The translations under genes were made by a program, and so were the position numbers. From Planctomycetaceae bacterium (GTDB lineage Bacteria; Planctomycetota; Phycisphaerae; Phycisphaerales; SM1A02): a stretch of 13,429 nucleotides of DNA. Where the stretch lies: the NCBI GenBank assembly GCA_027488265.1, contig JAIYCA010000229.1:1-13429 (forward strand), given 5' to 3'. Positions 1-6,885 of this stretch are shown here, piece by piece; the first letter of the stretch is position 1; every line of letters begins with the position of its first letter. The notes beneath the pieces are model-generated. The model was not told the DNA's origin. It was given only the letters and a program-made list of their open reading frames with translations, and made no database searches.

Positions 1-1305
1 GCCGGCGGCGGGCTGGTCGTAGGTCATGATCGGGAAGCACTTGTCAAACCACTTGCGAATCTCTTTCGCCGCGCGGAGGCGCGCGTTCAACTGATCAAGT
101 TGGCTGAGTCCGGGCGGATTCTGCATATCGCGCAGGAGCTTGATCTTCGCTTCCTTGCACTGCTTCATCGTCGCTTGCCAGTCGTTGTGAATTTTGTAGC
201 CCGCCTGCGAGATCACGACCTGCTCAGGCGAGAGGTTGAGGAGTTTCAAGAGATCCGGAATGGTGTCTGCCGTGCCCTGTGAGAACTTCGAGTGCTCGGA
301 TTGCTGCGCGTTGATCGTGAGGTTCTGGACCTTGTCCGAAAGGTCGTACTTCCCCTGCAACGTGTTGTACCACGTGACGTTGCCTTCCTCGTCCTTGTCG
401 TAGGAGAGCTCAGGCTCGTTGGTCACCATCGCTTCGCCGATCCAACGGCTGCGATTGGTCGCTTCACACACATCGCCAACCTTCTTCAGCCACGCCTCAA
501 GTTCGCGACCTTCGATCGACTTGGTGCCAGCGAACATCGTGATGGCGCCGAGTGTGCCGACGCGCTGGAAGTAGATCTCGTTGCAGTGGAGCGCGGTGAA
601 TGCGGCGGCGGAGATCGCTTCGTGGATCCAGGCGATCACGCGGTGGCGCTCGCGCAGTTTGTTGAGAGTCTCATCGATCTTGTCGCCCTCGAGCACCAAG
701 CCACCGCCTGAGTTGATCTCGAGCACGATGATTTGACCTGGGCCGATCTTGTCGGCCTCCGCACCGATCTTTTCGATCTCCTCGTGACGCGCGCCGAGGC
801 CGACCATGTCGACATCGCCACCTGGGCCGCGGCCCCAAGGGAGGATGAAGATGGTTTGCTTGCCCGATGCGGGCGCGGCAGCGGTCGCGGAACCACCGGC
901 GTTGGTGGATCCACTTGTCGTGTTCGACTTCGTTGGAGTTGCACCGCCGCTCGAACCAGATGTTGACTTCGTGGAAGCAGCTCCATCAGCCGCGAGCGTT
1001 TCGACCTTCTTAAGGTCGAACGACGTGATCGTCCTCTTGACCTTCTTGCCGTTCTCGTCGACTTCGACTTGCAAGAAACTCTTGTCTGCTTTGGTAACTA
1101 CGCCCTCAAGCGTGAGTTCCTTGCCGTTGAGCGTGTAGGTCACACGCACGCGCGCGCCCGCATCACCCTTCCACGTCGAGCCGTTGGCGAGTTTGACGTC
1201 GGCAGCGACTGCCGTGCTCGCGCCGCCCGCAAGAACCGCGAGCGAAAGTGCCATCGTCGCAAAGGTCGTCGTCGAGAACTTCAATGAGTGCATGAATCGG
1301 TTCAT
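1..1305 (-). CDS. Exported NfeD-type (ClpP/crotonase-fold) serine protease-like protein, copy A; 3' end outside window
   Basis: The frame is open for 435 codons and runs off the window edge, so the C-terminus is missing. Residues 1-35 form a signal peptide ending VAA|DV. A small beta-rich stretch (about 36-105) follows, then a Ser/Thr/Gly/Ala linker (about 109-148), then a protease-like domain from about 150. There, SGGG (199-202) sits in the family's glycine position. EAISAAAFTALH aligns without gaps to the NfeD nucleophile helix as I recall it, placing Ser232 as nucleophile. Lys275 (LKKVGD) falls where the catalytic lysine is expected. The NfeD-style stretch with GTAD (344-347) and a DW...M..C segment (376-383) follow. 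No membrane helix is seen after the signal, so the protein is probably periplasmic. An alternative ATG lies at 1293. It is 111 bp downstream of paralogue B in the same direction. The fold call is good; proteolytic activity and substrate are inferred. Confidence 0.82.
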   Translation of the reverse strand, partial: MNRFMHSLKFSTTTFATMALSLAVLAGGASTAVAADVKLANGSTWKGDAGARVRVTYTLNGKELTLEGVVTKADKSFLQVEVDENGKKVKRTITSFDLKKVETLAADGAASTKSTSGSSGGATPTKSNTTSGSTNAGGSATAAAPASGKQTIFILPWGRGPGGDVDMVGLGARHEEIEKIGAEADKIGPGQIIVLEINSGGGLVLEGDKIDETLNKLRERHRVIAWIHEAISAAAFTALHCNEIYFQRVGTLGAITMFAGTKSIEGRELEAWLKKVGDVCEATNRSRWIGEAMVTNEPELSYDKDEEGNVTWYNTLQGKYDLSDKVQNLTINAQQSEHSKFSQGTADTIPDLLKLLNLSPEQVVISQAGYKIHNDWQATMKQCKEAKIKLLRDMQNPPGLSQLDQLNARLRAAKEIRKWFDKCFPIMTYDQPAAG

Positions 1306-1416
1306 GTGTTTTTCGTCCGAGTGACTCGCCGCCACGTCGTGCGCGTCGAGAGAAAGTCTGAGGCAATCACAACACTTCAAAAACAATCAGTGGGCAACGC
1401 GCGCCTCGCGCGACGA

Positions 1417-2607
1417 TCAACCGTTTGGACGGCTCATACCGCCGCCGCCAAGGCCACGACCGCCACCGCCGCCGCCACCACCGCCGCCGTTTTGACGGCC
1501 TTGCTTCTCGGCTTCGCGTTGACGCTGAATTTCCTTCTTGATGTCATCGACGGCGCCTTCGAGCGCGATGATCGACACGCCGCGCTGCTGCATCTCACGA
1601 CGCTTCTCAATCGCGGGATAGCGCTTCATGAGCGCGATGGTCTTCTCGTAGTACCCCTTGCGCTTCCCAAGTCCAGCGACGGTGTCTTCCGTCTCTGCGG
1701 CGTCTTCCATGTTCTTGGTGCACTCGTCCATGGCCTTGCGCCAGTCCTTGATGTACTGCGCGCCGACCTTCTCACCGGAGTCGAGCTTCTCGAACTCGCG
1801 GTAGCCAAGAAGGAACATGAGGTCATCGAGGCTGTCGGCGGTGCCGTCCGACAACATCGCGTCTTCAGCGAGTTGCGCATTAAACGCGCACGCGGCTTGG
1901 TCGCTTGAGTCGACGACCCACATACCCGACGTGTCACCAAGCCACTTTGCGTTGCGGCCTTCGAAGTTCACCGAGAGCTTCGTCTCGGGGAAGATCAGCG
2001 CGTCTGCGACCTCGCGTGGGTAACCACCGACTTCGACGAGACCCTTCATGATGCCGGTCCACGCCGCGACCATCTTCGAGCGAACGTCGGCGTCTTCCCA
2101 CTGACTCTCAACCATCTCCTTGAATCGGTTGAGGCCATAGAGCCGCGCGTCAGACACCATGTACATGCGCGGCCAACCGAGCGCGTAGAGGCTCGAAACG
2201 CCGACGGCGTCTTCGACCCAAACGACCTGCGGCGTGTCACGGAACTTGTCGCGGATGTCTTTCAGCATCTGGCGATACGAACCAACTTCGCCCGGCAATC
2301 CGAACTCGTTCGGATCATCGTTCTTCAAGTAGTCGTTGCGATCCACGTCCGCGCTCTTCAATCGGAAGACGATGATGTCCGGCTTCGCCTTCTCAAGATC
2401 CTTGGACAGGACGTCGAAGCTCGACTCCGAGATATCCGTTCCCATCTGCCCGACGAGCGGGAAGACGTAGACCTTCGGGGTGCTGGTCGTCGAGGGAAGA
2501 TCGGCGTCCGCGCTTTGCGCGAGTGCTGCTCCGCTCGCGGTCAGTGCAACAGAGGCCACAACGGAAAGGGTGGATTGCGTGAACATCGGAAGACGATTCG
2601 TGCGCAT
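1417..2607 (-). CDS. Exported NfeD/ClpP-fold protein, copy B; probable pseudoprotease paralogue of copy A
   Basis: This is a 396-residue protein with signal peptide 1-30 (ALA|QS). Its core (about 45-310) aligns with copy A along its length: VYVFPL matches IFILPW, and both share NAQ....GTAD(S/T), DL..LL and DW...M..C (B 243-298). The A nucleophile position (Ser232) aligns with Gly136 here. The SGGG motif is replaced by KSAD (84-87). Lys178 still fits the lysine position. Ser138/Ser139 lie two to three residues from the lost nucleophile. The C-terminus (about 312-370) is Lys/Arg/Glu-rich and probably helical, and ends in a tail of ten glycines plus a second Gly block. ATG 2607 was chosen over in-frame TTG 2640 because GAAAGAAG precedes the ATG and the signal peptide then has a normal length. 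It is likely a periplasmic partner or regulator of copy A; this is inference from co-location and motif loss. Confidence 0.8.
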   Translation of the reverse strand: MRTNRLPMFTQSTLSVVASVALTASGAALAQSADADLPSTTSTPKVYVFPLVGQMGTDISESSFDVLSKDLEKAKPDIIVFRLKSADVDRNDYLKNDDPNEFGLPGEVGSYRQMLKDIRDKFRDTPQVVWVEDAVGVSSLYALGWPRMYMVSDARLYGLNRFKEMVESQWEDADVRSKMVAAWTGIMKGLVEVGGYPREVADALIFPETKLSVNFEGRNAKWLGDTSGMWVVDSSDQAACAFNAQLAEDAMLSDGTADSLDDLMFLLGYREFEKLDSGEKVGAQYIKDWRKAMDECTKNMEDAAETEDTVAGLGKRKGYYEKTIALMKRYPAIEKRREMQQRGVSIIALEGAVDDIKKEIQRQREAEKQGRQNGGGGGGGGGGRGLGGGGMSRPNG

Positions 2608-2672
2608 CGGTGGGTCTTCTTTCGAGAGAGAACTTCGCAAGTTCGATCAAACGACGAATTTGCGCTTCGCTT

Positions 2673-2702
2673 GCGTGCAACGACCGTCCGAACCCTGCAC
2701 GC
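2673..2702. repeat. Spaced inverted repeat GCGTGCA-N16-TGCACGC
   Basis: The 7-bp arms at 2673-2679 and 2696-2702 are perfect complements separated by 16 bp. They end about 66 bp upstream of the copy B ATG. They could be a two-half-site operator or a leader-RNA hairpin. No function can be assigned from sequence alone. Confidence 0.35.
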
Positions 2703-2730
2703 CAATCGCACGAGGTCTCGACGGTTTGAG

Positions 2731-2745
2731 GCGGCAAATTGCCGC
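2731..2745. promoter_or_regulatory. Palindrome GCGGCA-AAT-TGCCGC upstream of copy B
   Basis: This is a perfect 15-bp inverted repeat (7-bp arms, one central base) about 124 bp upstream of the copy B start. The same outer half-sites GCGGCA/TGCCGC recur at 6760-6775 in front of the TIM-barrel/cmk operon, with a 4-bp centre instead of 3. A shared repressor site is one reading. A GC-rich hairpin at both places is another. Confidence 0.35.
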
Positions 2746-2862
2746 GGGACCGAATCTTACTTCCCACCCGATGGGGGTTGCGGGAGATTTCACAGGAGTC
2801 GGTCAAAAGTCTTCACTGTTGCGGCGGCCGCGTGGTTCCGACCCCCCTCGCGCTCGGCACCG

Positions 2863-2885
2863 TGAGTTCAGTCTCCACGAACTCA
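2863..2885 (-). terminator. Hairpin 33 bp after cca; possible terminator without T-tract
   Basis: The arms TGAGTTC and GAACTCA (7 bp, 9-nt loop) would form a stem in the cca transcript, whose stop codon ends at 2918. No run of T follows on the minus strand, so this is not a classical intrinsic terminator. It may be an RNA 3'-end-stabilising stem or incidental. Confidence 0.25.
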
Positions 2886-2917
2886 ATCCGCCAACTGGCA
2901 ACGCTGCCGAACGCCCC

Positions 2918-4189
2918 TTACGTCGGCGTCGCGCCGAGTTCCGCGGCGAGTGCGAGTGCTGAGACAAGCGCCGCGGTTTCATCGGGAAATGCGCCTGAAA
3001 TCTGCCGATCGAGCGTGGTGTCGAGGATCGTCTTGAACGCAGGGCTCGGACGGAGCCCGGCACGCACGAGGTCGTTCCCGTCGACCATCGGGATGGGAAG
3101 CCGACGACTCGGGCACTCGTTGGCTGCCGCCATGCGCCACGATTCTGCGACCGCGGGGTTCTCCCCTGCAAGGACGTCAATCGCGGCGTCGAAACCCGCG
3201 CGCGCCGCGAGCCGCACCCGCGCCGGAAGCGCATGACGCTCGGGGCCTCCAAGCAGCATCTCGCGGCAATCGAGAACGGCCGAGAATTGATCACAGTCGG
3301 CGTTCGAGAGCGCAAGCCGAGCACGGAGCGCTTCACGGGGTGCAGCCCCTGAGCTTCCCGCCACTCCCCGGGTCTCCGCGCCGCCCTCGCGATCGAGCCA
3401 CCACGCGGCGAGTGCCGTCGCCGCACTCGCCTCTGGGGGAAGCGCCTGAAGGCGGCGCCACTCGTGCGATGGAGCTGCCGCCCCAAAGACCGCAGCATCG
3501 AGTCCGAGACTCTCCATCGACTGCGCGGCGCGGCACCGATTGGGATGCGCGAGCATGCGGCGAATTTCGTCACCAACGCGTTCCGGACTCACCGATGCGA
3601 GTTCGTTTGCATGCACCCGAATCGCTTCGACTGTCGTGGAATCGATCGTGAACCCGAGGCGCGCGGCAAATCGCGCGGCACGCAGCATGCGGAGTCGATC
3701 TTCACGAATGCGTGCGTGTGGATCACCAATCGCGCGCACGATGCCTGCGCGTAAGTCCCGCTCGCCGTCGACAAAGTCCACAATTGCACCTGTCAGCGGT
3801 TCGCGAAAAATCCCGTTGATCGTGAAGTCGCGACGCTCGGCATCGGCGCGCGCATCCGCGAAGCGAATGCCCGTCGGACGTCGACCGTCGATGTATTCGA
3901 GATCCTCGCGAAAGGTCGCCACTTCAATCGTGTGCGTCGCCTTTCGCACGAGCATGACACCGAACGCTTCACCAACCCCACGCGCCTTCGGAAAGATCTG
4001 CTTCACCTCTTCAGGCGTTGCACTCGTCGCGATGTCGTAGTCCTTCGGCTCAAGTCCAAGGAGAGCATCGCGCACGCATCCGCCCGCGAAGTACGCCGTG
4101 TAACCCGCATCGATCAGCGCACGCGCGATGTCGGTGGCGGCCTCGCGCGCGGTGCGCCTCATGCCACCATCGATCGAGTCGGCGGTCAT
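2918..4189 (-). CDS. cca: CCA tRNA nucleotidyltransferase / poly(A) polymerase family protein
   Basis: This is a 423-residue class II nucleotidyltransferase that should add or repair the 3' CCA of tRNA, or act as a poly(A) polymerase; sequence motifs do not separate the two here. Visible motifs are GGCVRDALLG (36-45), the metal-binding DYD (50-52), RRDFTING (119-126) and the neck signature with REDRLRMLRAARF (162-174). The C-terminal half is divergent, and a GNDLV...G..PSPAFKTIL segment resembles the end of bacterial members. I see no clear HD-domain signature. ATG 4189 was chosen because it overlaps the plsC stop as ATGA and has GGAGAGG just upstream. An in-frame ATG six codons earlier lies inside plsC. 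It is the last gene of the coupled four-gene block. Confidence 0.9.
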   Translation of the reverse strand: MTADSIDGGMRRTAREAATDIARALIDAGYTAYFAGGCVRDALLGLEPKDYDIATSATPEEVKQIFPKARGVGEAFGVMLVRKATHTIEVATFREDLEYIDGRRPTGIRFADARADAERRDFTINGIFREPLTGAIVDFVDGERDLRAGIVRAIGDPHARIREDRLRMLRAARFAARLGFTIDSTTVEAIRVHANELASVSPERVGDEIRRMLAHPNRCRAAQSMESLGLDAAVFGAAAPSHEWRRLQALPPEASAATALAAWWLDREGGAETRGVAGSSGAAPREALRARLALSNADCDQFSAVLDCREMLLGGPERHALPARVRLAARAGFDAAIDVLAGENPAVAESWRMAAANECPSRRLPIPMVDGNDLVRAGLRPSPAFKTILDTTLDRQISGAFPDETAALVSALALAAELGATPT

Positions 4190-4887
4190 GGCCCCTCTCC
4201 ACTCCACCGCCGCCGCTCGGCGCGCGCTTCGTCGTGAAGCCGCGCGACCGCGTCGCGCATCGCTGCGAGCGCCTGCGCGCCGTCGAGTTTGGCGAGTTCC
4301 TCGCCCGACATCGGCTCACCGCACACACACACGACTTTGCCGCGCAAACGCGGGAATTTCCGGCCTTTCGGCCACGCGTCGAACGTGCCGTCGAGCGCCA
4401 TCGGCAGAATCGTGGGCTTCGCCTTTTTGACGAGCAGCAACACGCCGCGCTTGAAGTCGATCATCTCGCCATCGAGAGATCGCGTGCCCTCTGGATAGAG
4501 AATGACAACGCGGCCCGCCTCCAACTCTGCGAGTGCTGCCTTCATCGCTTCGAGATCGCCGCCTTCGCGTCGAATCGGTCGCGCGGAAACCGATCGAATG
4601 ATCCAGCCGAGCGGTCCGACAAAGAGCGAGTCACGCGCGAGCGCGGTGAACTGTCGATCCCACACCGTCACGCCGTTCACCATGGGATCGAGGAACGACT
4701 GGTGGTTCGAAATGACGAGAATGCCGCCCGTTTTCGGTACGCGTTCGCGATGCAACCGACGAAGCCCGTAACAGATCTTCAGCGCACTCCAGCAGAGAAA
4801 CGCGCAGAAATCCCACCACGCGGCGCGCACGAATGAACGCCCAGGCACGCGGCGCCGAAACGCCAACGGGTTCGGAATCGGACTCAC
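4186..4887 (-). CDS. plsC: 1-acyl-sn-glycerol-3-phosphate acyltransferase (PlsC family)
   Basis: This is a membrane-associated acyltransferase of about 233 residues that should convert lysophosphatidic acid to phosphatidic acid. The catalytic HX4D motif appears as NHQSFLD (61-67), the glycerol-phosphate-binding motif as PEGTRS (132-137), and the ILPMAL block (160-165) fits motif IV. An aromatic hydrophobic stretch (about 22-42) could anchor the protein. GTG 4887 was chosen because it overlaps the cmk stop as GTGA, with GGAG about 10 nt upstream. An in-frame GTG at 4911 would add eight residues. The C-terminus is charged and Arg-rich. Location directly after cmk matches a pairing common in bacteria. 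The exact acyl acceptor is not provable from sequence. Confidence 0.9.
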   Translation of the reverse strand: MSPIPNPLAFRRRVPGRSFVRAAWWDFCAFLCWSALKICYGLRRLHRERVPKTGGILVISNHQSFLDPMVNGVTVWDRQFTALARDSLFVGPLGWIIRSVSARPIRREGGDLEAMKAALAELEAGRVVILYPEGTRSLDGEMIDFKRGVLLLVKKAKPTILPMALDGTFDAWPKGRKFPRLRGKVVCVCGEPMSGEELAKLDGAQALAAMRDAVARLHDEARAERRRWSGEGP

Positions 4888-5660
4888 GGAGCCGTCGCTC
4901 CATCGCCACACTCGCTACCGCCAACATTGCCGCCACTGCTCTGCGTGCGATGTGCGTTTCGAAGCGCGGCGCCTGCACGCTCGCGAACGATGGACTCGAG
5001 GCGATCAATCACCTCGTCGATATCGACATCGCTCGTGTCCACAACATCGGCTCCGCGCGGACAAACGAGCGGCCCATCTCGGCGCGTGGAATCGCTGCGG
5101 TCACGTTCAAGAATCTGCGCGAGCACTTCTGCTTCACACGTGACGATCCCCTTCGCTGCGAGTTGTTCGACGCGACGTCGCGCGCGGATTTCTGGCCGCG
5201 CATCGAGATAGATACGCACGTGCGCATCAGGGAAAACTACAGAACCTTGATCGCGGCCTTCCGTCACCAGTCGCGGATGCAAACTGGCGATTTCGCGCTG
5301 CGCTTCGACCATGGCAGCGCGCACGGTCGGATTCGATGCAACAGCGCTGACCGCACGCGTGACTTCTTGCGTTCGAATACGGTCGCCGACGGACTCGCCA
5401 TCAACCAAGAGATCAGGCGGATCGCAACGCCAATTAAAGCGGATCTCGAGATCACGGACGAGCGCCGCAACGCGTTCGCCGTCCGCCGGATCGATTCCGA
5501 GTTCGAGCGCGCGCAGGGCCGCCGCGCGATACATCGCGCCCGTATCGAGGAACTCAAGTCCGAGTCGCCGCGCGAGGCGATGCGCCACTGTCGACTTGCC
5601 CGTCCCTGCGGGCCCGTCGATCGTGACGATGAACTCAGCGATCGCAGCCACGACGCTCAC
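4884..5660 (-). CDS. cmk: Cytidylate kinase
   Basis: This enzyme phosphorylates CMP and dCMP with ATP in the cytoplasm, feeding CTP/dCTP synthesis. The P-loop GPAGTGKST is at 16-24, and DTGAMYRA, the ASNPTVRAAM region, TEGRDQGSVVFPDA and the LID-type segment with RDRSDSTR follow in family order. GRDQGS differs slightly from the more usual GRDIGT. The 258 residues exceed the usual ~220-230 because of a Gly/Ser-rich tail of about 30 residues that overlaps the plsC start region and is probably disordered. GTG 5660 abuts the upstream TGA stop and has AGGAGG five bases before it, so the start is well supported. Confidence 0.94.
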   Translation of the reverse strand: MSVVAAIAEFIVTIDGPAGTGKSTVAHRLARRLGLEFLDTGAMYRAAALRALELGIDPADGERVAALVRDLEIRFNWRCDPPDLLVDGESVGDRIRTQEVTRAVSAVASNPTVRAAMVEAQREIASLHPRLVTEGRDQGSVVFPDAHVRIYLDARPEIRARRRVEQLAAKGIVTCEAEVLAQILERDRSDSTRRDGPLVCPRGADVVDTSDVDIDEVIDRLESIVRERAGAALRNAHRTQSSGGNVGGSECGDGATAP

Positions 5661-6548
5661 TCACTCCTCCTCTTCGACGAGTTCAACATCTTCGTCGAGT
5701 TCCGGTTCCATCGTTGCTGCCTCGAGGACGCGGCGCGCCATGTCGAGTTCCGCAACGATGTCAACAGAGGATTTCTTCCCGCTCTTCTTCACCTTCTTCG
5801 CGTCCGTATCGTCGCCCATCCCAACGAAGTCGAGCGCGAGTGTGTTGCCGTATCCGACGCTGCGAACGCTCTCGACACAGGCCTCGAGACTGAAGCCGTC
5901 GTGTGTGCCGTCCTTCGCAAAACCACGAACGCTTGCGCAAATCGCTGGCGCGTACGGGGCGAGTTTTCGCAGGGTTTTTTCGACGTCACCTGTCGCGTGC
6001 GCGTGCGCGAAACTTGGGTAACTACCGATGCGGAAACCACCGATCTTTTTGATGAGATCGGTCAGACGCGTCGGGTCGAACGTAAGCCCTTCATGCGGCG
6101 CGATCAGAAGATTGAGTTCATATCGATCGATGTCCTTGAGAATCGCCTTAACGCCGAGAACCGTTGCCTCGAACGCCGCGTCGGTGTCAGCCGCTGCAGC
6201 ACGCACTGCGATGGAAGGACAACCAAGTCGATTCGCTGCAAGCGCCAAACGCGAAAGTCGATCGCGCGACTTCGCAAAGAGCGCACCACGATCGGTAAAG
6301 TCGATCGGGGGTTCTTCCGTCAAAAGCAGCACAGGGCAATGCGCCCGATCTGCCTCATCACGGAAACGATCGATCTCGGGGACTCCGAACCCAGAGAGCA
6401 TCGTTGCAGGAAGATTCAACCCGCGAAGTTGGAGGTCGGTGGCCACAAACTGCGGCACAGCGAAGACCGTCGGGCAGCGCGGATCCTTCTCAGCAATGAG
6501 AGGAGCGACTGAGCCGGCGGACAGAGTGAGCAAGATCTCAGGTTGCAC
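5661..6548 (-). CDS. TIM-barrel protein, xylose-isomerase/AP-endonuclease-2-like (sugar phosphate isomerase/epimerase family)
   Basis: This is a predicted (beta/alpha)8 protein of about 295 residues. The alternating strand/helix pattern includes LLIAPHEGL (around 150), RIGSYPSFAHAHATGD (around 175) and VGYGNTLALDFVG (around 238), which match late strands of this superfamily. Usual metal ligands look altered: the strand that normally carries Asp-x-x-His reads GSYPSFAHA, and the final Glu is Asp (ALDFVG). Metal-dependent isomerase activity is therefore doubtful. A Lys-rich insert and a Glu/Asp-rich tail end the protein. The start is uncertain: GTG 6548 was picked because codons between 6549 and 6704 have weaker G/C third positions and AGA/AGG arginines. 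Alternatives are GTG 6704, GTG 6629 and TTG 6533. It is the first gene of the operon and abuts cmk. Confidence 0.75.
   Translation of the reverse strand: MQPEILLTLSAGSVAPLIAEKDPRCPTVFAVPQFVATDLQLRGLNLPATMLSGFGVPEIDRFRDEADRAHCPVLLLTEEPPIDFTDRGALFAKSRDRLSRLALAANRLGCPSIAVRAAAADTDAAFEATVLGVKAILKDIDRYELNLLIAPHEGLTFDPTRLTDLIKKIGGFRIGSYPSFAHAHATGDVEKTLRKLAPYAPAICASVRGFAKDGTHDGFSLEACVESVRSVGYGNTLALDFVGMGDDTDAKKVKKSGKKSSVDIVAELDMARRVLEAATMEPELDEDVELVEEEE
5666..5671 (-). promoter_or_regulatory. Shine-Dalgarno AGGAGG of cmk, inside the upstream gene's acidic tail
   Basis: AGGAGG lies five bases before the cmk GTG and is formed by the GAG GAG GAG codons for the last glutamates of the TIM-barrel protein. 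The stop TGA directly abuts the start GTG, so ribosomes ending the upstream gene can reinitiate. This decides the cmk start. Confidence 0.75.
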
Positions 6549-6713
6549 GACGAAATGGCTTCCAAGACCGACCGCCGCCGCTGGGCCCTTGACCACAAGA
6601 GGTGTGATCTCAGGAACAACTACGAACACGACCCTATCGAAGCCAACCCTCCACGAAAGAACTCTCTGTGACACGCCACGCGAAGGAACCGCACCCCCGC
6701 GCACGGCCGCCCC

Positions 6714-6746
6714 GCGACCGGATCGCGACCGGACCGCGAGTCTACC
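6714..6746. repeat. 11-bp tandem repeat, about three units
   Basis: Units GCGACCGGATC (6714-6724), GCGACCGGACC (6725-6735) and the diverged GCGAGTCTACC (6736-6746) follow one another directly. The period is close to one helical turn. The third unit contains the candidate -10 of the minus-strand operon, so the repeats cover its likely transcription start. Confidence 0.45.
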
Positions 6747-6747
6747 A
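6739..6747 (-). promoter_or_regulatory. Candidate extended -10 (TGGTAGACT) for the TIM-barrel/cmk/plsC/cca operon
   Basis: Read on the minus strand, TGG-TAGACT fits the extended -10 pattern TGn-TAnnnT. No good TTGACA-like -35 sits at 16-18 bp; that position is instead occupied by the palindrome 6759-6776. Initiation would be near 6732. This is a motif match only. Confidence 0.35.
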
Positions 6748-6758
6748 CGGCCCGAGAT

Positions 6759-6776
6759 TGCGGCATGATTGCCGCA
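6759..6776. promoter_or_regulatory. Palindrome TGCGGCA-TGAT-TGCCGCA, operator-like
   Basis: These are perfect 7-bp arms around a 4-bp centre. It lies where the -35 element of the candidate minus-strand promoter would be, a typical place for a repressor or activator site. The inner half-sites match the palindrome at 2731-2745. Confidence 0.4.
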
Positions 6777-6885
6777 GGCCGCGTGACAGAGTCAGCGACT
6801 GGGTCACGCAGAGAGAGCGGCACGGACCGCAGCAACGAGAGGACTCGGACGGAAGAGGCGCGATGAACGCGCTCGGAAGAACCCA

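Larger units (their letters stand above)
2608..2917. other. Intergenic region between cca and copy B
   Basis: These 310 bp separate the cca stop from the copy B start, both on the minus strand. I find no convincing ORF. The region contains an inverted repeat just after cca (2863-2885), a 15-bp palindrome (2731-2745) and a spaced inverted repeat (2673-2702). I found no -35/-10 pair close to consensus. The length and palindromes suggest that copy B has its own regulated promoter rather than reading through from the cca operon. Confidence 0.6.

Noticed and set aside
1401..1416. CGCGC-GAGGC-GCGCG stem as terminator after copy B
   Set aside because: The short stem is followed by TTGCCC, not a T-run, so copy B and copy A are probably co-transcribed; evidence is too thin to annotate.
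2393..2806. 137-codon minus-strand ORF spanning the copy B start
   Set aside because: It is out of frame with copy B, whose signal peptide and core are clear, and its product lacks any pattern.
4833..6512. 559-codon open frame on the plus strand, antisense to cmk and the TIM-barrel gene
   Set aside because: The opposite strand carries cmk with all catalytic motifs and a typical TIM-barrel pattern. The antisense product is Arg/Ala-rich without domain features. Long antisense frames are expected where coding DNA is GC-rich.
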